A DNA stretch of 64,000 nucleotides from Anthoceros angustus (Eukaryota > Streptophyta > Anthocerotopsida > Anthocerotales > Anthocerotaceae): the NCBI GenBank assembly GCA_010909165.1, contig MU008225.1:1-64000 (forward strand), in the 5' to 3' direction. The position numbers and the translations under genes were made by a program. The notes beneath the pieces are model-generated. The model ran no database searches, was not told the DNA's origin, and saw nothing but the letters and a program-made list of their open reading frames with translations. How positions within the stretch are numbered: the stretch's first letter is position 1; every line of letters begins with the position of its first letter. This document shows, one piece after another, positions 21,816 to 33,498 of the stretch.

Positions 21816-22897
21816 CCCAGGAGCTCTGGACTACACTCTGAGGAGGCCGGACCGCACCACAAGTGCACAGTAAGTCAGGACTACACTCGGGAGCGGACAG
21901 TGCATCGCAGTAAAGTAACTTGGAGTCGGGTGTATTTTAGGCGAGGAGCCCGTGGGCCAGTGCGAGAGGTGGGCGGGCATGCAGTGAAGGGGCCAGAGGG
22001 TTTGCAGTGGCCGTTATAAGCGAGGTATTCACGCTCAGAAATCTGTGTGGCGTAAAGGCTAAATCATGGCGGTATAGGCAGTAGCCGAAGGCGTAAGGTG
22101 GGGGTAAGCCATGCGAGGCCTCGGCGATTCTGGCGCCCTCCTTGGCAATTCTGTCGTACGGAGTGGACCGGGACGGAGGTCATTCTTCAAAACAACCTCG
22201 TGGCGGTTCTGATCTCTCTCCTTTCAGACACCCGGCTCTGGCGTTGTCTTTTTGGCCTCAGGCACCCTCACGCAGCTCGACCTTGTGGTTAGAACAGCCT
22301 TGGCGGAGGAGCAAGAGATTGTTGAGCTGCATTAAGCGGAACAAGGCGCGGAGATGGGACAAGCGGGGCGGAGGTGTAGGAGCCATGGCGCTTGGTGGGC
22401 AACATCATCACCACTACCTCGACTTGATGCATGGGCTGGAGGAGGCGGAGGAGGCTGGTGGAGGACTAGCACTGGATATTTTTCCGGTATACGGACCTTG
22501 ACATCGCTAGTCAGGGAGTATGCGGAAGATGTGGCAGCAGCAACAAGGAGTCGCTCTAGAACACAGGAGGACCCCAAGAAGGTGGGCCGTGGAGGTCACG
22601 AGGCAGTTTAGAACCGCCCAGTAGAAATGGGGAGTGGTTCGGGCCCCAGAAGGTGAGGTGGGCGGCGAGGCGGCCCTCTTGCGACTAGGGCCAGATCCTC
22701 CAATGGGTGGCTAGCGCCGGACCTCCTCGGCGAGGAGGGTGCAGTCGGTGCGAAGATCACCGTCAACTGGAATATGCTCACCAAGGGTGACCACCTTGGG
22801 GATAATCCTGTTCCTCCACGACTTCGAGGACGCGGGGATCATCTTCGCAGATCAACCCGGAGGCTCGGAAGGCGGGAAGTGACCACCCGTCCAGGCG

Positions 22898-23440
22898 TTG
22901 TCAGCGTTCATCATCCAGCGTGGCGGGGCACATGAACCTTACTCCGAGGAGGGAAGAGGCGCTGAAGGGCTGGCGCACTTCTACGGGCAGCGGAAGGAAG
23001 AAGCAGGCGGTCCCGACCAACCGGACCTGTGGTCGGAGGAGGACGAGCCCCAGGAGGATTGGGACTCTATACATCTCAGCGGACCCCCCGCCACCCGTGG
23101 AGGCGTGGGAAGACATTCCCAGCTTCTCTCCTCGTTCCCCACGGAGCACCCTGCGCAGGCCGCCAGGGCCAGGGAGCTAAGCAGTCGCCATGCACCGCCC
23201 GCTGCCCAGCCCAACGACAGTTCTTCAAACCCGCGGGCTGGCGGGAAGCGAAGACGGAAGGCAGCCTACCAACGCAATACCAGATGGCGCCAGGTGCCCT
23301 ACCTAGCGGAGTGGCAGGAAGCGGAGGAGGCGTGCGGGCGGAAAGTGGGCCGGTTGGAGGCAGCGCAACCCACTGAGTCCGTCATCTCCAACCGGAAGAG
23401 CAGAGGCTGGTTCGACCCTTCACCACCCTCAAGGCCCTAG
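22898..23440 (+). pseudogene. 180-codon charged ORF in C2, unknown
   Basis: This is the longest frame in C2. It is acidic early (WSEEDEPQEDWDSI) and rich in Ala, Arg and Pro later (GGKRRRKAAYQRN). There is no known domain. Its GC-rich composition makes long frames likely by chance, so confidence that it was translated is low. If real, it could be a gag-like or accessory product. Confidence 0.25.
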
Positions 23441-25690
23441 CGAAAGAAGGCGGAGAAGGAGCTGTGAGAGGGCCAAAAGTAGAAGGCCGGGACCCAAACC
23501 TGGACCCGAGGGTCCTCATTGTCTGGAGAGCCCCGACTCTCCTCGATCGGTGATGTGTCCTAACGGACGGGGAGATGCCACCACGGCGGACTTTCGGTGT
23601 CTCTCAGTGTGGCCGTGGAGGAAACATGGCGGAGTTTTGGCTACCGTCATGGGCCCGGTATGCTTTGGGGTCTCAAGGAACAGAAGACCCAAGAAGTGGA
23701 GGCCACCCGATGGATGGTGGAGCTCCGAGGCGGTAGAGGCGCCCAAGCGAGAGGCGGAGTCCCTCGCAAGGATCGAGGAGGAGAGCGGGCGGGCGGAGAG
23801 AGGCGGTCAGGTCAAGCTGGGCCCTAGGATCACTCAGTGTCGAGCAATTTGAGGCAGTCTGAGAGGCCCAAGCACAGTGAAGACCTCTGAGACGGAGGAA
23901 GTAGCCTTGAGAGGGAGTCGGAGGAGGCCGAAGACAAGCGGAGGCGGGCCGGGACACAGCCAAGGCGGCTCAGCGGGAACAAACCTGCCAAGAGGCTCGG
24001 TGAAAGCGCGGAGGCGGGAGGCGCGGCTTAAGCCAGAGACCATTACCCGTGAGGCAGAAGCCGGTGGAGAAGCAGCGAGCACAGTGTCAGAAGCAAGCCG
24101 CCATGAGTGGCACGGCCCGGAGAGAAGGAGGCCGACAGCAAGGAGATGGAGGATCTCGGACCCAGCTACAGGACGGGAGGCGTCGGCGAAATGGAGGACC
24201 ACAAGGAAACCTTGGGCTGCGGCTCAAGACCACAGTTGGACATGGAGCCCTCCATGAAGTGATCGCCGGACCTGAGCAGGAGAGGTAGGCGGCTTGAGGC
24301 ATGTTTGAGGGCGGTGAGTTGGCGGCGATCCGAGTTGGACATCGCCCGAGGTTGGAGAAGGAGGCGGGAAGTCGAGGGAGCCAAGGCGGAGATCTTGGGC
24401 CCAGGAGAGGGAGTTGGCGGACCTTGCAAAAGATGGACGGAGGGAGGGGGCCTTTGAGAGGAGGCGGCGCTTGTCCGGGTGCGGAGGCGAGGGAGAGGCG
24501 TGGCTCCATGGCCCGGCAAGCTAGTCGAGCTACAACAGCAGCAGGCGGGAGGAGGAGCACGTCGGCGGCCAACAAAAGGCTGCGGGAGGTGTCGAGGCGG
24601 CCTTGGCATCCTCAAGGTGCCCGGCAGTTGGCGAGTGGCGTGGCCGGAGGCGGCTCGGCGGGCGGACGCATGAGCTCTTTGGAGCACCTACAGGAGGAGG
24701 GTCTTGGGTTTCCGGGCTCATGTGGAAGAAATTCAACAATTCATTGAGACTTTGCCTATTACCATGCGAGCTCCTCAAGGCTCTAGAGGTCTGCGTCACC
24801 CTCGGCGGATGGGCCGGACCCGGGGCGGGTCGAGAAGGAGGGCGAGGAGGAGGCCCGGAGCAGTCTGGCAGGGACCTTGGGAGCCCCATTGTTGGCAACG
24901 GCGTGAGGGAGGAGATCGGTGAAAGGCGGGGGCGTGGGGATGCTGCACTAGGTAAGCACTCTGCACCTCGGCGGCGTAGATAGGCGAGAATAGTGAAATA
25001 GTAGGCGGCGGCTAAGACTGGTGGCCACCAGCTCGAGAATAAAGTGTAATAAAGCGCCCGACCTTGGCGCAGATATAAGAGGGCCGGAGTTGCTCTAGTA
25101 AGGATCTTTCTCTTGGGGTGAATCTGCGTTTCCTTGTAGACCCTTGTGCATCTTTTGCTAGCGTGAGTCTGAGTCAGGCGACACAGCAGCTCGAGAGAGA
25201 GGCAGTCAAGGTCTGGTGAGGACCCCTAGCGTGTGGTGGTGTGTGCGGGGTGGGCGATCAGGGGACCCTTGCTCGTCCAGGCGGCGGCCTTCGTCGGACG
25301 GGCCGGAAGGCAGCCGTGGTGAGGGAACTCACGGAGGGTGTGAGCCGGAGGCGGAGAGGCGGAGGAGGAGGTCCGAACCACGCCGACCCACCACTCTTTT
25401 CCAAGAAAGATGAGTGTATTGAGAGGAGTGAGAAGAGCGGACTAGGGATGGAGCGGATCAGATGCAGACCTTGAGCAGGTCCTTAAAGCGTTTAGCCACC
25501 GGGCTGTTCGGTGAACGTTAAGAGTGGTTAGTTGTGGAACGCGTGCACAGCGGGCTCGAGTGCAGTGGTCATGACGTGGGGTGAAATCGGTCGGCGTTAA
25601 CGGACCTATCATTCTCTTGGGAGCGGACCTTGCTACAACGACCTTGGGATTGTCTTGGCGCGGTGGCGGTCGGTGAGTCATACGATGAGC

Positions 25691-26460
25691 TTCCATGTAT
25701 ACCTATCACAAAAAAAGAACCAAGAGTTAGAAATAGAATGAGCTAAGGACCACCTAAACCGCTTGCATACCACACCTCTACCCACCACTTCCGCCACCCA
25801 TACTCAACACATCCCCGCTTCAATCCACCACTCCCATGCCACCCGTACCCAGCAGTTCCCTGCCACATCGACCCAACACTGCTTCGATCCAAAGCCCTTC
25901 TCAAAGGAAAAGTTTATCAAACATGTAGTGATCCAAGCGGTCTAACCTCGCTCACACATAATTCGATTTTCATACACTACATACCTTAAGCCAAACCGCA
26001 AGATAAACCTACTCTTCGCTTTATGTGTGCTGAGATTTGCTTCCTCACAGCGCGGTGGTGTGATGGTGACCTCTTCTCTAAGAGCAAATACAAACAGTGT
26101 CTCCAACCGGAATCCGCTTCCTCTTAGTGCTGTGAAGTATCACGCGCGGCAACTCAAATTCGTTGACTTACACGCTGACGATCCGTTTGCTCATCTCAGA
26201 AACATATTATAAAATGATTGAGGTGAAGGGCCCACGTGCCCACCTATGGTTTCTTTTCCATGGTCCCACTTCGTAAACATATTGTGACAAGTGCCTGCTG
26301 AGTGAGACAATGCCCGTCCCAAATAGTCTCTAAATTTAGACTTTCATTTTGAATATTTTCATGAATATTTTAATTTTAAATTTTAACCTCATATAGAAGT
26401 AATATATTTGTATACCCTATGAAAAATCAGATAGAAGAAATAAATTAGATAAAATTATTA
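25691..26460. other. Low-copy intergenic DNA, no gene seen
   Basis: The left half is C-rich on the plus strand with repeated CCACC and CCCAAC-like words. The right half is AT-rich. No domain, RNA gene or repeat family is seen. Confidence 0.4.
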
Positions 26461-27345
26461 ATGCCCAATGAGGAAAAAATAACAATGTTTCATCTGTTTC
26501 TAACTAATGTGAGCACCAAACCATGCTTGGACCCCTTTCTAAACTTCCAGACGTCTTCAAACATTTCATTTTTTGAGGTAAATAATTGGAAAGGACTGGA
26601 AGACGAGCAGTGTGCTTTGACGGACAAGGACCAAGAGGAAGGACTGGAGGTTTTCATTGTTGCATCCACAGAAAAACAGGCACAATATCAAGTGAAAAGT
26701 AGAGATGTTTTAGACATGCAAGGTTTCTCAAAGGACGGAAGTACACACTCCTGGTAATGGACGTTCCAAGGGGGTTTGACATCGGGCCTATGGACTTTTA
26801 AAAGGGTGGACAAGCAAATTATGGATATTGTTTTGCAGAGCTTTGAGGAAAACTACTATGCAATGAACTTAGGATGATTGTGATGAGTGATGTGGAGGAG
26901 GCACACAGTTAGAGAGCCCGTGCAAAATGGAGCGAGGAAAGGGGCTTAGTTTCATTGTATAGGACAAGACGAACATGAACAATGACAGGGGCAAATTTGA
27001 AATTGTGGAGTATGTGACAGTGGGTTGGGGCGTCAAAGATGCATGTACAAAGGACATAGCTGCAATGATACCAAACACCATGCATGGGACTTTTAACAAT
27101 GGGAGGTCAGTCATCATTCATGACACCGTTTTCAAAAAACATATGTACATGTCACATGACAAGTTGGTGGTATGCCCATACCAGAGGCCGGCTGATGATG
27201 AAACTTATCAAAACCTTCTCCAAAGAGGCAGATTGGGTTTTGGATACATCTACCGTAGTGGACAACTTTATTAGCAAATTTTACATGCAGACGGATTGTA
27301 TTGCTATTGGTGACTTGAGGTGCAAGTACATTCCATAAAGGATCC
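26461..27345 (+). pseudogene. Unrecognised coding-like fragments
   Basis: Two plus-strand frames look protein-like: 26461-26757 (contains FEVNNWKGLEDEQ) and 26975-27274 (contains KFEIVEYVTVGWG and MHGTFNNGRSVIIHDTVF). They lie in the same direction just upstream of family D copy 2 and may belong to the same element. I cannot name the protein. The region between the frames has stops. Confidence 0.35.
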
Positions 27346-27389
27346 AATGGTAGGAGGTTCTTCTAGATGCAGGGCGAGAATTGACCTTC

Positions 27390-28090
27390 GAGGACCGTAG
27401 GAGAGGACTCCAGGTTCTCGGGCGGGGCGTATGCATTAGCGAAAAGGACTCTCAGGCGCAAGTGGTTTCTTTGAGTGCCCATTGGATGAAGACCAAACTG
27501 AAGCATTGTTGGTAGAGGGCCAACAAACCCTAGATAATGTATGGGACCCTTCGCCGACTCCTTAGACGGGGCGAAACGTGGAAGACTCGGGGCCTTGGGT
27601 GAAAGACGATAACTTCGATCAACAAGAGCTGGAGCAGATTCAAAATTTGTCCGTTGTTATGGATTCAAGTTCCGCTCGAGGCATCGGATGAGTCACAAGT
27701 TAGCCCTGATGAATACGTTTTTCTAGCTGTAGCCCTCCATGTGCTTGTTCTCGCTTGACTTGTCCTTATCTCGTGGATGGGGCCAGCGAGCTTACATTGT
27801 CCATATTTAATTTATTTTGGGTTTTCAATTGTGAACCAGTTTCAAAGTGACAATGGATTTCAAGATTGTACCTCTTTGTTTAGAATGTATAGGGAGTCCA
27901 GACATTCCGAATAAGGCCTTAAGGTTTGACATCCGCAGAGAAAGGGTTGTATTTGTCATAAATAGCCAAAATGCTTATTTCAGATTGTGTCAATTGAAGG
28001 GGTTCAAAACCAAAAGAAGGGGTCTTGATATTCACGCCCTTCAAGAAATACCATGTTTGGCTGTGGAAGTAATTGTTGGAAAATAGGATT
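27390..28090 (+). repeat. Dispersed repeat family D, copy 2
   Basis: This is the partner of 930-1625, in the same orientation, with shared protein-level landmarks (AQVVSLSA, FDQQELEQI). The last part, 27847-28086, is an open frame of 79 codons (CLECIGSPDIPNKALRFD) and is better preserved than in copy 1. Function unknown. Confidence 0.55.
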
Positions 28091-28570
28091 TGGGGTGCTG
28101 ATTTTACTAAATGGATCCGAAATTTCTATAATGTTTCTTGAAATCGATGTCATTTGCTAAGCTCGAGATGCCTGACACTAGTATTGGAATGGAACATATG
28201 GGTGCCTGATTTTGGTGGGCCTATTGTCATTTGTAACTTTGAATACATATTAGAGTCCAACGGAAAATATACTAGTATATTTTTTTGACCTAACTCTTTA
28301 TTGATAGGCCCTCATGGTTTCTAATATGTATTCTTAGTATGCGTTAAAGACACTAGGAGATATGATTTCAAAGACCATTAGGGACTAAGGATAGATCTAG
28401 CTCCAATGATCTCCGATATATATCTTTATCTTCTAAAGTGGTCTCCTACATCTATATATGGTTCCTAGTGATATCTTTTAGCTCTCAATTGTCTCCTCCT
28501 TATCCATGTCCTAGTCCTAGTTGTCTAGATATACATGTCAATTAATGATTTATTTTTAGCCCCTAATAGG

Positions 28571-28672
28571 TCTCTTCCTTAGCCCCTAGCAATCTAGGGC
28601 ATATGTGCTTAACCCCTAATGCTCTCTTCCTTAGCCCCTAGCAATCTAGGGCATATGTGCTTAACCCCTAAT
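28571..28672. repeat. 52-base tandem duplication plus decayed units
   Basis: The block beginning TCTCTTCCTTAGCCCCTAGC is repeated once, almost exactly, with period 52. The phrase TTAGCCCCTAATGG recurs in weaker form to about 28815, so this is the clean core of an older tandem array in AT-rich DNA. Confidence 0.75.
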
Positions 28673-28815
28673 GGTCTCTTCCTAGCCCGGACTACAATAT
28701 ATATGCTTCATCCTAATGATCACTTCTTAGATCACTTCGTAGCCCATTATAATGTCTCAAATATATTCTTAGCCCCTAATGGATTTTTTTTAATTCCACA
28801 TATCTTAGCCCCCTG

Positions 28816-30546
28816 AATTTTATTAACCTCAGAATGGTCTTCTGTACCCCGGTTTCCGAACCCAGCAGGCCTAAGCTCATTGGTACATGGTCCAGTAGGC
28901 TGTCCCTCTGCTATAGGGTCTCTATTGACGATATCGTCCATTCGCTGATCCACTCGTGTTAGCTATTCGTATTAAAAATGAAATGATTTCGGATAATTTC
29001 ACTAAAAGAAGCTCGAAGACTTTGGGACCTGTGAAATGGCAAAGTAGACTAGGTCCAAAATTTGGAGAGCCCTGAAAAGAGCTTGTAATTTGGGAAAACC
29101 AGGGAAGGCGGCAGGCACCTCAAGAAGGTGGCAGTCACCTCAGGAAAGATGGCAGGCACATCAGGAAAGATGGCAGGCACCTCAGGTTCCAGGAGACGAA
29201 GGTCGAGGCTGAAGGGTTCTCGACAGGTTGGAAGGCAGGTCACAGCAGCCAACTCTCTGTCATGACGCTGGGAGCGCTGCCCGTTCCTGCCTCCGACTCC
29301 GCCTGCAACCAATGCTGCCTTCGAGAGGCAGCCTGGGTACAAGTTTGATGTCCCCCCTCCGCTACGAAACACACAGACGTAATACTTGCATAGATTTTGC
29401 CTTTCCTCTTGTTTTGTACAATGGGTTGATGGAATCACAGTGCAAGAGCCACATACGTTGTATGTAAGAGATGTTGAGGAGGCAGCAGACGAGCGAGGGA
29501 TGCTCTACCAGCCCTTGGGGAGTCCAGCTACCAAAGCCCCAAGCGTCCGGTCCACAGCAACATTCCATTCATGCCCTATTCTGGCACGGGCCTGCTGCCG
29601 AACATGGGCTCGCAACCTGCCATCCAGGCACTGGTTTACAGACAATGTGCCATGACTTTCTGCATCTGCTTGGAATTTCAGATTTACACCTACCTCCACA
29701 GGGCGAGGTGGGGGTAGACGTCCGCCGGAAAGTGTGCCCGCTAGCTCAGCCGTGGAATGCCATAGCATCTTCTCCTGATAAGCGAAAACCCCCAGCCCAA
29801 ACAGCAATCCGAGGCTACTTCCTAGCAAGCGCTCCTACCATCAACAAACCATCAGACCTAAGGCCCCAGCCGACATGACAGTGAGCAACACGTGAGGAGA
29901 GAGGACGCAACATACCTGCATCAACAGGGAGTTCATGGCGCTGAGGCTGCAGAGGCTACTGAGGCGATGCTGCAGAGGCACTATGACACACCGGCACCAA
30001 CGATCCCCTCTCCGACGATCAAAGAACAGGCGACGCCGTTCGGGTCTAAAACCGCCGTGGCGACCGGGTGATTACTGGCACGACCGGTGACAGGCAGCCC
30101 TCCTGACATGTCAACCAAAATTCGACATTCCTGCCACTTTTCGTTTCGCCATAGCTAGCCTTGATGGACTCCAGGAGTCCACTGTCACCCCGGCTGCGGC
30201 AGGGGCGGCAGGTGGCGGAGCTCGAAGGTCTGCTCAGGTGCACAGTGACCCTCCAGTGAAACGCGCAGATCATTGGCATGCCCTGCAGACTCCTGGCGCC
30301 GACAGCGGACTGCGGAAGCTGCAGCAAACCATCGGAGAGATAGATTATGGAGGCCTGCGGTAGTTTCCATCAGCCAGTTGGCAATGCTGCCAGGGGATCC
30401 GAAACGCGCAGCATCGGTGGAGAAAGCAAGTATGCCTGGGGCGGAGGGATACTGCCACGGCTACGGCTGCGGCTGCTCATCCGCTTCACTCCTGATAGTC
30501 CGGTGCTACCACAGAAACAGGAGTCTGACTCAGGTGTTCGTCCGAT
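28816..30546. other. Low-copy region, no gene recognised
   Basis: Several frames of 60-135 codons overlap on both strands, none with a known domain. A 21-base minisatellite lies at 29105-29187. The right part may contain the promoter of the WDR26-like gene. Confidence 0.35.
29105..29187. repeat. 21-base minisatellite, four units
   Basis: Four head-to-tail units of AAGATGGCAGGCACCTCAGGA, with a few substitutions. The period is a multiple of three, so on the minus strand it reads as a repeated seven-residue unit (close to VPAIFPE). Confidence 0.8.
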
Positions 30547-31276
30547 GTGACATTGGCGGCATCCTTGAGTGCACCTATCCCTGCTGTCCCTGATGCTCAC
30601 GCACCTCAATCTGCAGCGGAAAACGTAGCGGACAACCAGGCCATTTTATCGGAAGGAACGCCTCCTGCGGATGCCGCCGTGAGGAGCAGAGTGAGGAAAC
30701 GGCAATTTTCAGATTCGCATCTCGATCGACACGACGAGGGTGGTACTTCACCAGTTGCAGCACAGGGTAGAGTCGGACTTGCACCTCCGTTTGCTGCTTC
30801 CGACAGTGATGGGAACCATGCGTCAGCTGCCATGTCCAGAGCCTTGCCCATTCCTGAGGTTCATATTGTTCAGGCTAGGAGACTTCAGCTTGTGGAGCTT
30901 ACTGAACGAATGAAGAAGGTAGAGAGCATTGCCGATAACCTGTCAATGCTGCGGTCCGGCAATTTCATGCCTAACCTAACCGGAAAGTGCGCCAGGTGCA
31001 GAACGAAGTCAAGGATGTTCAGCAATGTCGTCGCTGTTTATGCGGCGCAGAGATGATATAGTCGAACACCGTCAAGGTGGCGTGAAGAAGGCGAACAGTG
31101 GATCTCGTGAAAATGAGACTTGCTCCTCGGTAGACGGGAGGAAAATCTCTTTCACGACAGATGAAGACCATTCTTGCACAGTTCGCTCCTTGCGCTTTAG
31201 TGCGGGTCATTGTTTGAAGACTTTGCGCATGTCATCGAAAGTTTCAGTGTCGGGTGGAGGTCCAACCATTCCTTGA
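30547..31276 (+). other. Possible 5' exon(s) of the WDR26-like gene
   Basis: A plus-strand frame from 30547 to 31056 carries a basic patch (VRSRVRKRQFSD) and an amphipathic stretch (RRLQLVELTERMKKVESI). A second frame follows from 31025 to 31276. Plant WDR26 proteins begin with a low-complexity segment containing basic residues, so this could be its N-terminus. No conserved WDR26 motif is visible here, and the link rests on position and strand only. Confidence 0.3.
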
Positions 31277-31401
31277 ATCACCTTGGTGTCGGTATGTTTA
31301 GGTCAGGAAACATCGAAGCCTCCATTCCTTATTCCTGGACGCAGCTCTCTATGACCTTCGAAATTACCACCAGGTGAGCTTTTCTCATACATACGAGCCT
31401 G

Positions 31402-31402
31402 N
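31402..31402. other. Ambiguous base (n)
   Basis: This is the single undetermined base of the window, in the region between the possible 5' exon and the first recognisable WDR26 exon. Confidence 0.99.
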
Positions 31403-31553
31403 GGCTCAGTCCACTAGTTTACTTTGGGCTTACCGGGTGCGCGTTGTAAAGAGTCTGCTGGGTGTGGGATGTTGTTCATTTCAGCGAAGCTGATCAATGA
31501 TGCTTACTCAACTCCACAGGGGTCCACCTCAACCCCACCCACCCTTACACTGA

Positions 31554-33498
31554 ATGGTTCTTGGTTCAGTCTCTGCTGATGTTGTGCCCTCTGCCAAGAA
31601 GCAGCATCCTTATGCATTTAGGGGCACGACAGTCTCTTCCATGCCCATGCATGATTTACTACAACAATTAGAAATTGGAAGCTTTGCTGCAGTTTTGCTG
31701 GCTCATGGAGTGCGAGATATCAGAGCAGTGGAGGCTGCACTTCTATTTTTCTGCGCGCCAGTATAGATTAGTACAAGTCGCTACTGAGGCTTTCATGCAC
31801 TAATTTAGACCAATCCTGTAGCTCTCAAAGAGCAAGTACTCTTTGACAGAGTGGGTCATCGTTTTGGGAATTTGTGAGTCCATCTCAGGGAAGCCGATCT
31901 TGTATTTCCTTAGCCTCGTGTACTATTTTAGTCAGCAAATTTTGTGCCCATGTACTGTTGCGAAATATTTTTTGCTGATTTGGCAATCTTTATTGTGGAT
32001 CTCCTGCCAGGTTTTAGAAGCCCATGACAATGAAGTATGGTTTTTGCAATTTTCGCATGATGGAAGGCACCTTACTTCAGCTTCAAAGGACTGCACTGGC
32101 AATTATATGGGAGGTTTGTATTCTTCGATTGTTCCTTGTACCTGCTGATGTTGCACATCTGGTTTGGCGTTTGTCACGAGGGCATTAAGGTTTTGGTTGT
32201 ATCCGTTGTGAGGAGGGTTCAGATTGTGACACCGATATTGTAGATGGCTAGCTGACTGGTTGGTGACGCCTTGCCGAAATCTGAGTCTAGTGTATTTTTG
32301 TGTCTCTGAGTTTGACCTCGAAGACAGGTGTAAACTGTGAACTGTGAGCGGAATCTTACACTGGGTAGGTCCTCCTGGTGACATCTACAGGCTGGAACAG
32401 ATGTTGAATATTGTTGTAGGACTCAAAGTCAAGCTGCATGCTTCTGGTGCATTGCTCGACAGGAGACTCAATTGCTAATGGGACGCTATGTGATAAGCAG
32501 GTTGTCGATGAGGCCTATGTGAAGTTGAAACACACTCTAACGGGTCATCAAGCCTGTCTCGTTTGTGGCATGGAGCCCAGATGATGGTATACTTCTCACA
32601 TGCGGAAACGAGGAGTGTTGAAGTGGAATGCTCAAACAGGAGAATGTAGACACACTTATGACAAGCCAGTGGTTGTTTCACTTCATGTGCATGGTTTCCA
32701 GATGGTCAAGGTTTGTGTCCGGTGGAAATGACAAGTGCATTTATATGTGGGACTTAGAAGGAAAGAATTGGAGTCCTGGAAGGGTATAAGGATGCCTCGC
32801 ATCAATGATCTTGCCATAACTCTGGATGGCAGTCACATGGTGAGCTTGTGTGGAGACAGTCACATTCGGATATATAATTTGAATGAAAAGACAGAACGAG
32901 TGATTGAAGAGGAAAAGTCTATACTTCCTTCTCGGTGTCCAAGGATGGAGATACTTGCTGGTTAACCTGTGAATCAGGAAACCCACAGGAGTCAGAAATC
33001 CACCTGTGGGACATTTCTGCAAACTCAAGTCACCATTCAGGTACAGGGGACACAGGCAGGGCGATACGTTATCAGGTCATGTTTTGGTGGATCGGACCAT
33101 GCTTTCATCGTCAGTGGGGTAGAAGACTCTCAGGTTGGTAATATAGGCTGCAATAGAAAGTTGCTCATCTCTGGTTTTCTGGGAGCTGCTGGGCTACATC
33201 TCGCTTTGTCGATGACCAGTGTTTGTTTTGTGCGTTCCCAGGTGTACATCATCTGGCATCAGCGTAACAGGGGAACTTCTTGAAGTGCTACCTGGTCACT
33301 CTGGCACAGTGAACTGTAAGCTGGAATCCTGGCAATCCTCACATGTTTGCATCTGCTAGTGACGATCATACTATACGGATTTGGGGTTTGGGCAGGACAC
33401 CTCAAGCTCATGATGCAGACACCAGCAATGGCATAGGTCATCTAGTAAACGGTGGAACCAGTGATCTCATGGAGAATTTAAGACCCTTCGGATTATGA
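31554..33498 (+). CDS. WDR26: WDR26-like WD40 repeat protein (CTLH/GID ubiquitin ligase subunit), frame-damaged
   Basis: The protein matches plant WDR26 in order and content. 31554-31800 gives a helical CTLH-like piece ([16 protein letters not shown], then [12 protein letters not shown]). The exon 32011-32113 gives the first WD40 blade ([18 protein letters not shown]). The exon 32501-33133 gives the middle blades ([46 protein letters not shown]). The exon 33242-33498 gives VYIWHQR, the last blade ([10 protein letters not shown]) and a stop codon at 33496. Introns have GT-AG borders. WDR26/Gid7 proteins are subunits of the CTLH/GID E3 ligase. At least five one-base indels break the frame (for example in the DCT-IIW motif near 32097 and after CGNEE near 32615), yet the codons on both sides are conserved. 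It is either a recent pseudogene or an intact gene with sequence errors. Confidence 0.85.

Larger units (their letters stand above)
21561..25690 (+). mobile_element. Purine-rich element C2
   Basis: This is a long G- and A-rich block with short frames full of Arg, Glu and Gly codons. It contains a minisatellite (21654-21815), a 180-codon frame (22898-23440) and a TATA-like GCAGATATAAGAGG near 25068. The AT-rich, low-copy DNA after 25700 marks its right edge. It is probably another retroelement whose pol region is absent. The ends and target duplication were not identified. Confidence 0.4.

Noticed and set aside
22898-23440. Host gene in the purine-rich block
   Set aside because: No domain, no introns with phase agreement, and GC-rich composition that opens several overlapping frames. 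Kept only as a low-confidence element ORF.
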